Assembly: GCA_018350325.1 (NCBI GenBank)
Contig: JAEVLN010000004.1
Coordinates: forward strand, 3,224,001-3,288,000
From: Globodera rostochiensis
Taxonomy: Eukaryota; Nematoda; Chromadorea; Rhabditida; Heteroderidae
DNA: 64,000 bases
Reading direction: 5' to 3'
Shown here: piece after piece, positions 35,670 to 46,478 of the stretch
Layout: every line of letters starts with the position of its first letter
Position numbering within the stretch: position 1 is the stretch's first letter
Made by a program: the position numbers and the translations under genes
The notes under the pieces: generated by a model
Databases searched by the model: none
What the model saw: the letters and a program-made list of their open reading frames with translations, nothing else
Told to the model about the DNA's origin: nothing

Positions 35670-38243
35670 TCATTTTTTGTTCCTCCGCTGCTTCTTGCCA
35701 CCACCGCCGTCTTCCTTCCTCAAACCCATGGTGCTCGTCTCCAACTCCTCCTTGCTGACTGCGCCGGCATCCATTTGCTGCTGGATCTTCGCCTGCGTGT
35801 CAAAGTGCGCCATCAGATCGCGCAGCTGCTCTTCCAGCCCGACAATTTCCTTCAAATTCAATTATTTTCACTGTCACGACTAAAGATTAAATTGAAATTT
35901 TAAAAAGAAATACAGTCGTAGATTTGGCTTTATTCGAAGATTCAAAAAAAATTATTGGAGGTAGGCAATTTTACAAATAATCCACTTGATTTGGGTCTCC
36001 ACCCCACTCCCACCTGTCTTCTGAGTCGTTCCAGTTCTTCCTTCTGTTTGCTCAGCAACTCCTTGTCCTTGCTGAGCAACGAGCTCAGATGCCTCTCCTC
36101 CTCCAACTCGCGCTGCATGTGGTGTGCCCGCTGATGCGTCTGCTGAAACTTTCTGTCGAGCAATTGTTTGGCCGCGCTCGTCGAAGCCAATTCTTCCCGT
36201 GCTGCCTCACGCTCCGCCCGCACTGTGCACAGTTCCGACTCGAGCGTGTTCAGCTGTACCATAAAAGGAAATGAATTTTAGTAAATACACTAAATGCAAC
36301 AACGAAAAATCACTAAATCACTTAAAAAAAACTCTTCTGTTTTTAAGTAATGGAAACCCAATAATTATTGACTTTCTGTTGCGTCTGTCGTCCGTGCTCA
36401 TTAAAACGCTGTTCAGCTTCCCGCAACTTCTCCTCAAAATGAATGCGTTGGTTCTCCAGCTGGCTGGTCAGCAGGCACGTGTACTCCAGCTGAACAGCGC
36501 TGATCTTCTCTTCGCCCTTCTGAAACTCCGAACGATTAATAAAAATGGTTTGACAAAATTGGTATTTTTCACTCGTAGACTAACTCAAAACTTCCATTTG
36601 GGACAAAAAACCAACTCACCTCAAACCCATCCCCGGCACCGCCTCCGTCGTATTCGATCATTTTGCCGTCCGTTGCGCTTTCGATCAGCCGATGGACGTA
36701 ATTGTCGCCGGCATAGTCCCACACCAACTTGCCACCCACTTGGAGTGTGAAAATGTGCGAAGTCTTCTCGTAATGCCCAAAATTTGTGAAAGAAAAATTA
36801 GCTAATCTTTTACATCAAAAGTTTTTAGGATTTAGGCAATTCTGAATGGTCAAAACAACGTACTGATGGGCATGCGCTGCCGCATAGCGTCCACAGCCGA
36901 CATTTCCGCAGATCAAACACATCCACAGATCGGATGTCCGTCCACAATCTGAAATATAACATTAACAGAAAAAAGTGTTTAATGTAAATATTCGACCAAT
37001 GCTTTTTCTAACCAAAATTCTGTAAAGTGTACCGAAGCATTTCTGATCGGGAATAAGCTCTGGCGTTTGTGTGTACCGACAAATAGGGCAACTAAAAATA
37101 TTTAAATAAATCAGATTTATTCTTAAATTTTTACGTGGTGTCCGCCCATTGGCCAATGCATTCGGCGTGGAATGAATGATTACTGAGAAAGGGAAAGTGT
37201 GCGGGTTTTGAATCTCCCAATAATGGAGACCAACCAAAGTATGGTGAGCACATTGTTCTCTTCCATCCGATCCAAACATACGGAACAAATCGGCGTCTCG
37301 CCGTACGTCGGGTCCGCCAACAAACCGACAATGTTGGCCGCCTCTTCCTCCTTAAAGACGGGTTGGACTTCTAATTACCTTTCGAATTTTCAAAAAATAA
37401 AACTTGTTTAAAAGAAACAAAACATCGCATTCCAATTCTATTACCGTCTCAAGAATGTCTACGAATCGGAGTTGGCATTTCTCCGGCTCGATGGAGTTGA
37501 ATTCGATGTCATTGTATTGCTTGTGGAAGGAAAGTGCAGCTGCCGCGCTCTTGAACTTGATGGCCACCATATACCTATAGCAAATTTTTGTTAAAATTTA
37601 AAAATCGGAATAAGAATAGACTTATTGGCCGCATCGTCTCGAATGATTTTCATCAGTGCAATTTCTGGTGCCACGGGACGAACAAAGTTGGTCAACTCTC
37701 GACATGTGAAAAAGGCGGGCACGTCAACCATGCACAACATGGCACAGTCCTTCGGTGGCGAGCAATTTCTTAATAATTTTTGAATTAAAATAAAAAAAGA
37801 TAAGAAATTTCTTTAAAGTCAAAAGTTGCAGATTTTTCAAAACATCCCAAAAAATCTACTTTTTTTAATTAGGCTTCTCTCCTAATTTTTTTCTGGCTAC
37901 ACCCTTGCCACTGGTTTGTGAGTGAATACTTGCTGAATCGGAGCACTCCCTTATGCTTCTCCACAAACGGATTTCCATAGAAAAACGGCCTTGAGTCGCC
38001 ATCTTAAAATATTAAATCTGCTCAATGATGAATTTGTTGCAAAGTTCGAAGACCCAAAGCGATTGGCTCTCTGATGGGCGCAATGGAAATTGTTTCGTTG
38101 GTCTTCTCGTTTTTCAGCACGTTTTTCACATTCTTTAGTAGCCGATTTGTGTCCACCGCACTTGAATAGCGTTTTCGAGCAACGGAATCGGTTTCATTAC
38201 TGGCGCCACTTTTGTCCGTCACGGCTCCGCTTTTCTTCTCCAT
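35670..38243 (-). CDS. BRAP: BRCA1-associated protein, RING/UBP-zinc-finger E3 ligase
   Basis: Cytoplasmic E3 ubiquitin ligase that restrains Ras-MAPK signalling and holds cargo in the cytoplasm in animals. The start at 38243 gives [20 protein letters not shown]. Then follow [20 protein letters not shown]; the BRAP2 RRM-like part ([20 protein letters not shown] and [34 protein letters not shown]); and the RING, assembled over introns as [30 protein letters not shown] and [11 protein letters not shown]. The UBP zinc finger follows ([44 protein letters not shown]), then a C-terminal coiled coil ([39 protein letters not shown]) and a basic end, KKQRRNKK. All zinc ligands I can trace are present. 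Exon limits are only partly resolved. Confidence 0.94.
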
Positions 38244-38639
38244 TATACCTGCACGAAAAGCGAGCTCATATTCATTTTCTGTTACAAAAAATAAAAATAA
38301 AAGCAAAAAATAAATAAACGCACGTGGACAAAATGTCCGGTAGTTAAGCTAAATTCAAAAACCGAGTCACCCAGGTTCAAATCCCTTCGAATTTTTTGTG
38401 ATTTATTTAAAAGCCCAATGTTAAAAATATTTTTTTCAAAAATCCTGGGCCGCATTCATTAAAAAAGATATCGAAAAACGATTAGTTATTTTATTTTCTA
38501 GGGATGCTAAAATTTGAAGCTAAAGTGCCCCGTTAATATATCTAATAGACAAATTATATTGTTTTGTATTAATGCGTTTTCGCGTTTTTGGGATTTTCTG
38601 AACCGTTTCAATATAAAAGCTTCACAGAAAAGAAAACAT

Positions 38640-38918
38640 TTTTCTTTTGGGTTTTGTTGTCGGTACATCTGAGGCTAGAAGCCGCTGTCTGGCAGCAGCC
38701 TTCTTGGCATCCTTTTTACAATACGTTAATGTGGCATCATGTAAGATTGCTTTTACCCAGAAACGACTTACTTACAGTTGCGAGCCGTGATTGCCTTTTC
38801 ATTTATTTAAAACAGGATGGGCTACTCTTTTTTGTTTTGTTTAGGTCACTCCGGTATTTTCTTTCCTCCATTTCCTGCATCTTCTCCATAGCACTGACAA
38901 ATCCATAAAATGCCTAAG
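38640..38918 (-). other. Possible small gene or stray exons opposite the UQCRH start
   Basis: On the minus strand a clean 3' splice site (ACCTTAG) at 38918 leads into a frame reading AFYGFVSAMEKMQEMEERKY. Further down lies a consensus donor (GTAAGT, near 38773-38778) and a frame KKDAKKAAARQRLLAS near 38660-38725. These look protein-like but I could not join them in one frame, and the first piece overlaps exon 1 of UQCRH on the other strand. Tentative. Confidence 0.25.
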
Positions 38919-39493
38919 GTTTATCTCTTTTTTTGATTTTTTGTGGCATTTCGTCGTTATTCTGCAGGAGGAAGTGCCGGAAGGTGTGGACCAACTTGCC
39001 TATTTTCGTGAGCAATGCGAGCCGAGTGTTGCCCATTTGAAGCAAATTTTGGACGAGTGCAACGCGCGTGTCCAGTCTAAGTCGACGACCACTGAAATCT
39101 GCCACATGGTTTGTCCGTTTCCGGAGAGGGGGCGGGGGGAATCCATTCAAAAAAAACGATTTTTAGGTGTGTTTTTTCCTTTTTACTGCATTTTCCTTAA
39201 TCAATTTTCCCCAAAAATGCATTTTCAATTTCTCTGGATTTTGCCATTTTTTAAATAATGCACTTTTGGGGGCCTGGGTGGGTTTGGGTTTTTTGACCCT
39301 ATACTCAAATTTCATTTGGTGGGGGGGGGGGTGGGGGTCTGGCTACGGTTCTTTGGCTAATTTAAGCCATTGGGCAAGATTTGCCTTTTCCAATTTGTGT
39401 GAAATGGGAAATTTATACGTTCAGGAGATCATCGACTACGTTAACGGGCTCGACCATTGCGCCAAACCAAAAGCGTTCAAAGCGCTCAAGTGA
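38910..39493 (+). CDS. UQCRH: Cytochrome b-c1 complex hinge protein
   Basis: Small acidic intermembrane-space subunit of respiratory complex III that helps cytochrome c1 dock cytochrome c. Three exons, 38910-38918 (MPK only), 38968-39108 and 39425-39493, keep frame for 72 residues. The core LAYFREQCEPSVAHLKQIL, DECNARVQSKSTTTEICHM and EIIDYVNGLDHCAKPKAFKA carries the four conserved cysteines that form two disulphides in a helical hairpin. The acidic N-terminal region is short (EEVPEGVDQ) compared with the long Glu run in vertebrates. The 316-nt second intron contains a G run. The 9-nt first exon is the least certain part. Confidence 0.88.
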
Positions 39494-40706
39494 TCGCCGA
39501 TCAATTTATTTGTTTAGGTGTCTTTTTCTGTTCAACAATTAATTTTTCTGATGATAAATTGCTGAAGCATACGAATTGTTTTGTACATTTTCTATAAAGC
39601 AATTTCGGTTGACCCGACCAGCAGATGTTTGATTTCGTCCCAGGTCATACCAGACAGGGGGGGGGGGTCATCCCACGTTTGTCTATATTGGGTTTAAAAG
39701 TTCACATAATATGTGTGCTTTGCACCCATTGTACAGGTATGTTCTAGGCGTCCAAGTTCAAGACTCAAAAGATTGCAACTCTTCAGGACTTTGTTTCCCC
39801 CTTTTGACAATTGTGCCTTTCCGGGGCGAAAGTCAGCTTCATTAGGTGTGTGGCGGAGTCTCTTCCTTCCGAGCTATTTTTAAAACCCAATTTCCTTCGA
39901 AAGCGACTTTCGTTGTACGGCCGTCCATCATTCACTTTCCGTCCATTATTCATTTTTCTCTTATTCTATGGTAATTCCCCGACCCGTCCCCGAAGATGCT
40001 TCTTCCCCTCCCCCCCCCAATCCCCCGCTTTTTGAAAGTGGGGAGGGATTTGCAGGGATCGATAAATGAGGGGGCAGCACTTCGACCCCCGTCCGATGAG
40101 CTCTTCCCTTCCCATTTCCTCTACGCAAATACAATTGAATGGTCGGTGCGTGTTGGGGAACCCCTGAGGGGCTGGGGGGGGGGGGGGGGTCGGATTTTGA
40201 GACCCCCCGCCCACAATTTGTGCCCACAATGGCACACACTTTGCTCTCGGATGGGTTGGTGCCCCCCCCTATTGTTGGCATTACCCTGAGGGGTTTGTCC
40301 TTTAAAGGATCCCCTCCCCCACCCGAGGGGCATTTTTTGGAATAAATCGCATTTTTTTTGGCCGGCTAATGACGCCCCCCCCCCCCCCTCCTTTCGTTTT
40401 GTTTCAATTCCATTTGATGCATAAATCTGTTCGGTGAATGGCGAATTGCTTGGGGATGAGGTTAGGTTAGTGACCACATCACAGCAAATAGCAAAATAAT
40501 TTGGGGGTGGGGATGCGTAAATGAATGGTCGGTCAGAGTCACTCACTTCCATTTGATTGGCTGCCGAAGACTGAGAGGGACAGGTGTGAGTTGATGCGTC
40601 AAATTTGCTAGGGGGGCTCCGAATTTTCGTCAAATTTCTAGGGAAATCACCGTACTTTTGACGGAATTTCAGGTGAATCCCTTTACTCCATTATTACTTC
40701 TTTCTC
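39494..40706. other. Intergenic, UQCRH to the ten-cysteine secreted protein gene
   Basis: 1.2 kb with several homopolymer runs (39658-39667, 40175-40190, 40376-40388). No supported gene. Frames here depend on G/C runs. Confidence 0.6.
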
Positions 40707-42205
40707 ATGGCTTTTGCCGTTGACCTTCTCGTTCTCGTCCTCCGCCTTTCCGTTCTGCTTCTGCTTGCCGTCCTGAACTGCCAATGTTCGGCTGCGGCCC
40801 ATCCCCCGCTGTTCAACAGAATTGCACCGACAAGTGAACGGGCATTGAATTTGACGTTGACAGCGGATATTGAAGACGAAAGAGCGGTGAATTTGGCATT
40901 GAAACGATTGACAGATTTTCAAATTGGGGCACTTTTTGAATTGCATCGTTGGGCCTCAGAGGCATCAATAAATGTCCAGCGCATTAACTCCCAATTAAGG
41001 CAACCACCACCACAAATTTGTCCCCGACAACGGTGGAGGCCAAAATTCGGCGGCTGAAGGAATTGAGGAGCGAAATGCGTGCGCTGACAGCGATGATCAG
41101 AGAGGAGCGGAGGCGAAGTCGGTGGGGCGGAGTGATAATTTGAGGGGTCCTTCCGCCGGAAGTTCCGTCACAAACCCCGCAAAGATCTTTTAAATCCCCG
41201 GAATTCATACTTTTTTAGGGTTTAAGTTTGATTTGTTATTTTTAAAGTTCACAGAATTGTTTTAATGGAAATGCTGAAATGTTAAACTCTATGGGAAAAT
41301 TCCAATTTTTGGGGGAATAACCGAAACATTCAGACAAAGTCAAGGACTCTAAACACCGTCATCACTCTGTCACGGATAAAATGCGTTCCGAAATTGGTTA
41401 GAAAAAAACAAAAATTCAAATTTTCGTTTGTTCTCAGGGCGTCAATTCCGGAAATGGCGGAAAAAAGTGTTGAGCAAAATTCATTCGGTTATGCACCGAT
41501 TGGACCATTTGGAGGGCGAAATGCACCGGACAAAGGACAATTTGCAAAAAGTGCTGCGGGACGACAAAGAAAGGGACGCCAAACGGCGGGTAAACATTTT
41601 GAAAGCGCGCCAATAATTTAAAAAGGAATAATTGTCCTAAAAAAGGCCAACAAATTTAGCCGCCATCGTCCCATTCTGCCGAACCAATTCGCCGTGTGCA
41701 AATCCATCGGCGCGGCGAACGCGGCAGTGTGTGCCAAAACCACGGGGAATGCAAGCCGGGTAGGCTGGACGGGCAAGAATTTACCCCCCCCCCCCGGGTT
41801 TCAAAACAAATTAATCCCCCCAGGGCATTGTTGTCTGCGCGATGTTCCAATGTCTACCGTACCCTTAGCGGTAGGACAAGGCACCGGGCATTGTGTACGG
41901 TACGCGTACGATGAGGGCGCAATTTGTGAACATTCGTGTGCATGTGCGGCACAGCTTTTGTGCTTTAGGAAGCAGCAGAAGGCGAGTGGGGAATGCCAAG
42001 TGAAAGCAATTTAAATTAATATTAGCTAAATTACCACGATTTGGCCTCAACTCAATACTTTCAGACCCACGCCAACAGCTCCTCACCGTTGGTGGCCGTC
42101 TGCAAGAAAGCCTCGTCCACGGATTTGCTGAATGGAATATACGAAAATGCATTGGATGCCGTGTTCGAACACCACAAAACGCCGCTTAATGCCAACATTG
42201 CTTGA
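40707..42205 (+). CDS. Secreted protein with a Dickkopf/prokineticin-type ten-cysteine (colipase-fold) domain
   Basis: Predicted secreted ligand or modulator. The start at 40707 opens a signal peptide (LLVLVLRLSVLLLLAVLNC). A helical, basic coiled-coil region follows (IRRLKELRSEMRALTAMIRE; MHRLDHLEGEMHRTKDNLQ). Next is a cysteine-rich domain at about residues 204-270: CQNHGECKPGHCC, then GHCVRYAYDEGAIC, EHSCACAAQLLC and KASGEC. Spacing C-x5-C-x4-CC ... C-x1-C-x5-C-x10-C matches the second cysteine domain of Dickkopfs and the prokineticins. The long helical N-terminus is most like Dickkopf-3. Exons 41438-41589, 41660-41759, 41824-41999 and 42065-42205 join perfectly. Exon 2 (41000-41117) joins exon 1 either at 40973 (a 26-nt intron, 317 residues) or at 40886 (113 nt, 288 residues); the second is more normal. 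An extra cysteine follows (VAVCKK). Orthology to Dickkopf is inference. Confidence 0.8.
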
Positions 42206-42845
42206 AAGTCGACTATCAATTTTTCCAAATTTTGCTACACATTATTTGCCCGTCGCCGTTCCATTCATTTTTATAAATACATATTTATTGCCAAGACAAC
42301 TCTTTTCTGTCCATCCATTGGCTCGAGACCGTTTCGAGCCTCCAAAAGTCTTTTCCCCCCCCCCCCCCAATTGTTTGCCCCTCTATCGACGTCATCCCAT
42401 GCAAGTACAAAACATCCCCCCCTCCCCCTCCCCCCTGATCCTTATCTGCCTGCCAACTTGCGATTAATCAGTGTTTACAGTGACTGACGTACGGAAACGA
42501 AGAAATCATCAGTTGACTTAAGGCGGCATGACGTCGTCCAAAGAAAGGCTGAAAAAATGGAGGGGACGGCGAATGCACAAATTCTGCTGCTGATAAGGGG
42601 AGGGGAGGGGAGGAAACCGTTGCCCCCCCCCCCAATTTGCTTCACTCATTAACCAACCACCGGCTTTAGAATTTCGATTAATTTCTTTGAAAATGACCAG
42701 CAGAGGTTAATCACCCGGATCCCGCCCGAACTGCCGGCCGTCCCCGAACCCTTTCCTCTCCTTTTGCTTTCGGCTACTGTAATTTGATGTTTTTAAAACA
42801 TTTTCCAATGAGTTTTTTTAATTCAGCCCCCTAAAAATCCTCAAA
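42206..42845. other. Intergenic, between two secreted-protein genes
   Basis: 640 bp with C runs near 42355-42368 and 42625-42634. No gene seen. Confidence 0.5.
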
Positions 42846-43443
42846 ATGTATCCCCAATCTGGTGCTGCTTTACTGTTGCTTTTCATTGCTCTAGCGTCAA
42901 CAATTATCGAAGCGAAGAAGCCGACTGCACATCAGCAACAACAGCAAGCGGTGGTCGAGCCGATAAAAACGTACCCGAAACAGCAACAGCAAGTGCAGAA
43001 GACGGCCGAGCAGGTGCTGCAACACACGGAACAGCTGCAGGAAGTCTTTTGAAAACCGCGAATTTGTTTTAAAAAAATTCTTTTTCGCCAAGGAAGTCCG
43101 AACGCAATGCGTTCCGAAAGGCCCAAAATTGCGCAAGCCGAAAAGTCTGAAGGCGATCACCGAGTACGAGCTGTGCAAGCAGGAATGCATTAGGAAACGC
43201 GACCAGGAGTCGGTGAACGAAGTGCGTCCTTCATTGATCAAGTCTTTTCCCCGATCGGACCCTTTAAAAGGACCTTTAACACAATTTGTGGAGGGTTGAG
43301 GGCCTCCCGTTAAGGCTTCAAAACATTAACACTTCCATTTCAAACAGTACATTGACTACCTGAGGGAGGAGCTGCGACTTGCCGAGGAGCGCGCTCAGGC
43401 TGAAGCCCAGCAACAGCAACAATACGGCGGAAACGGATTTTGA
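42846..43443 (+). CDS. Small secreted Gln-rich protein of unknown function
   Basis: Three exons, 42846-43043, 43093-43221 and 43348-43443, keep frame for 140 residues. A signal peptide (GAALLLLFIALASTIIEA) is followed by Gln-rich coiled segments (KQQQQVQKTAEQVLQHTEQL). A central basic block with three cysteines follows (VRTQCVPKGPKLRKPK; ELCKQECIRKRDQ), then a C-terminal helix, YIDYLREELRLAEERAQAEA, with a QQQQQ end. Family not recognised. The stop is only 87 bp from the convergent stop of the next gene. Confidence 0.75.
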
Positions 43444-43530
43444 GTGAAAGAAGGCGGACGAATGAATGCCATAGGGCAGAAGTGCAAAGAAAGCTTTTTT
43501 ATGCTCAATTTGTTGATGTAATCAATTCAA

Positions 43531-44493
43531 TTAAACAATTGTGTCATCCTCATGACGCCCAACACTTTCTTTGGAATTGCCCTGCTCCGTGCCCTCCCCC
43601 AACATTCGCATCCCTTCCGCCCTTCGCTGGGCCACCATTTCCACAGGGTCCTGCACCCAGTAGTGCTTGCAATAGTCTTCTCGTAGTTTGTCCACCAACG
43701 GCCGGTCCTCGAGACTGGGAAGGCCGTAGCGTTTGTCAATGCGAGTACCCGGCTCCAGCCCGAACAGCTCCTCCAGGCTCATCAGCGTGGACCAATGGGG
43801 GTACTGAAAATGCCATAAAATCGCCCAATTCAAAAATTGGTTTTTTTTAAAGACCAACTGAAACAAAGCCCCGTTCTCACCTTTTTGCGACCGGTGGGCG
43901 CCACATTTGTTTGCCATTCCCATTTGGCCCTGCAGCAAAAAATATTTGTAATAACATTCCTTTTTAACACGGGGAAATTTTTTGATTAAATTTGTTAAAA
44001 ATTGGCCCAAATTTTTTCTCAAAAACAATTTCGGAGGGATGCCCCACCCCCTGTGTATAGGCCTGAACATCAATGCTTCTCAAAAACAGGCATTTAAAGT
44101 CCATTATATGGCATTAGAATAAACTCACATTCGCATTGTTTGTTTAACGTATTCCAACGGCTCAAAACGGTTCATTTCGTCCAACATTTCATTCATTCGA
44201 GTACGGAACAGCGCCTCGGCCTAAACTTTTGCCAACATTTACAAAACCCCGCGCCATAAAGCGTTCAATTATCTTTAAACCTTGGCTTTCTTCTTGGAAT
44301 GCTTTCGCTTGTACTGGTACCAGTCCCTGTTGATGCGCCTTCGACGCTTCATTTTTCTCATTCGGCGCCGCCGGATGCGCAGAATCCGCGGCTGACTGGT
44401 GGCCCGCTGCACGCGGCCCATTTGCGACATTACCGCCGGCGTGGCGGCACTGAGCAACGCGGCACGAAGGGAACGACAAAAAACGCCGAACAT
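43531..44493 (-). CDS. Probable mitochondrial ribosomal small-subunit protein, mS38/AURKAIP1-like
   Basis: The start at 44493 gives an arginine-rich, acid-free leader (MFGVFCRSLRAALLSAATPA) typical of mitochondrial import. It is followed by a very basic motif, RILRIRRRRMRKMKRRRRIN, resembling the mS38 C-terminal RNA-binding motif. Exons 44281-44493, 44129-44220 and one ending near 43882 join in frame (TMRM|AKWEWQTNVAPTGRKK), then YPHWSTLMSLEELFGLEPGT to the stop at 43531. The long C-terminal part (about 130 residues) after the basic motif is not typical of vertebrate mS38, where the motif is near the end. The assignment is therefore moderate. The gene starts 211 bp downstream of the thiolase stop on the same strand, a spacing compatible with a nematode operon. 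Confidence 0.55.
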
Positions 44494-44704
44494 TCAAATC
44501 AATCAAACGAAAATAAGTTCAAAATGCTTAGAATCTCCTAATTCTGATGAAAGAACATCGGCAAAAACATTCTAACCGACATAATAAATCAATCAAATAG
44601 GCAAAACATTTAAATTTATCTCAATAAATATTACAATTTAGCACTATATAAAAAGATGGTCTAACAATGTGAAAACATTCGAATTTCTCCAGCGAACGAA
44701 CGGC

Positions 44705-46478
44705 TCAAACTCTTTGGACTAGGACGGCAGTCGCTTCTCCGCCTCCGTTGCAAATTGCCGCGACTCCAAATTCACCTGCAAATAATTAAAGATTATTTTT
44801 GGCGTTCCGATTGATGTCTAAACACAATTTAACCCCTTTCCCCCCCCCCCCTCCCGGCCCAATTCCAACGGACCCGGTTTCAGTTGATGCACCAAAGTAA
44901 CAACAATCCGCGCGCCTGAACATCCGATGGGATGGCCCAGCGCCACTGCGCCGCCGAGCGCATTGACACGCGTCGGGTCCAAGCCGAGCTGCTGGATGAA
45001 CGCCATGGCCGTGACGGAGAACGCTTCGTTGACTTCCCAACGTGCGACCCGGTCGCTGGCGATGCCGGCCACTTTTAGCAACTATTGCGTGATTGGTATT
45101 GTTGTATCAATGTTTCAAAAAAAAGTCACCGTTTTAACCGCGTCAACGGGCGCCACTGTGAAGTCAACGGGGGCCCTGCCCGCTTCAGAATAGGCAATTA
45201 CTTTGGCCAATGGTTTTGTCCCGGGAAATGTCCCCGACGCAATTACAATTGCCGCAGCGCCGTCGTTCTAAACATAAAATTCCGTCCAATTTAAAAACAT
45301 CCCTTTAAAATAATAAAATGAAAACATTCAAATTGAACTCCCCCGCCCCCCTCAAAGCCAAGCAATGTGCCAATTTGTGCTAATAAATGCGCCTGACCAG
45401 TGAGCTAGCGTTGGCCGCGGTGATTGTGCCGGTGCCGTCCTTGACGAAGGCGGGCTGCAGCGATGGAACTTTGTCGGGGACCAGCCTCCGGTGCTCCTCG
45501 TCCTCGCTGATCACCACAGCGCCGCCCTTGCGCTGTTTGACCGGCACTGGCACTACTTCGGCCGCAAAAGCGCCGTCCTTCCACGCGCGTGCCGTACGCG
45601 CGTAGGAAGTGAGCGCGTACGCGTCCTGCTGCTCGCGCGTGAAGCCAAACTCCGCGACGGTTTTCTCCGCGCAAAGTCCCATCGGTTGGCTAAGCAAAGC
45701 GTCCGAAATGCCGTCCCGTTGGATGGCGTCCTGCATAAAAATTTGTTATGCCAATTCTCTCTAAAGCTTTTTAAATTGGTGTGGTTGAGACTGAAACTTC
45801 TTTTACGGTTGCGTGTTCGTTTTGTCTTAACCGTCCATTTTTTGATGTTTCAATAAATCATTTAAAAGCGGACAAAAAATTGCAACTCACCAAAAGTTTG
45901 ATGTCTCCGTAATTGTTGTCGCCCCGTGCCAAGTAAAACGGAGCCTGACTCATGCTTTCAACGCCGACCACCAAAACTACAGTCCGCTGTCCCAACTGAA
46001 CCGACTGAGCACCCAAAAGTAACGCTTTCAGACTGGACGAGCACACTTTGTTCACAGTGTACGCTTGCCTCGCCTCAGGAATACCTAAAACATAAAAGTG
46101 GAATTAATTCAAAAAACAGAAAAAAATTCAAAAACTCTGAAGGTAAACGAAGGATACCGACCCTTTCTGTTCAAACTAGCAAAATGGTCGCTAACCGGAC
46201 TTCAACGCAATTTGACGTGACACATTTTGGCCTGCCCCCGCGGTGAGCACACAGCCGGTTACGGTCTCCTCCACCTGATCAGGCTTTATGCCAGCCCTTT
46301 GGATCGCTTCCGTGGCAACAACGGTGCCCAACTCGACGGCACTTAGACTAGCGAATGAGGAACGAAACGAAGCGATCGGAGTGCGCACAGCCGACAGAAT
46401 AAAAACGTCCTGAATTGGGCAGTTGAACCAATCACATATTCACAAATCGACCTGAAGTCCGGCATAAGACGAAGACAT
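44705..46478 (-). CDS. Acetyl-CoA acetyltransferase (thiolase), probably cytosolic
   Basis: Condenses two acetyl-CoA to acetoacetyl-CoA, or the reverse. The start at 46478 gives MSSSYAGLQ then [20 protein letters not shown], with no room for a mitochondrial leader. Landmarks: [20 protein letters not shown] with the nucleophile Cys; [88 protein letters not shown] with catalytic His and Cys-region; and the last exon [20 protein letters not shown]. All catalytic blocks are present. The CNGGGEA ending and GCSGAR differ from the second thiolase in this window (CNGGGGA, GMSGAR), so the two are not a recent duplication. Several introns are present. A poly-C tract near 44841-44852 sits by the last intron. 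Confidence 0.92.

Noticed and set aside
38365..38385. GGTTCAAATCC, like a tRNA B box
   Set aside because: The flanking bases do not form a T stem, and no D arm or acceptor stem is found at the right distance.
44705..46478. Recent bacterial transfer of the first thiolase
   Set aside because: Its GCSGAR/CNGGGEA signature is unlike animal ACAT1, but it has several introns and ordinary base composition, and I cannot make a tree here.
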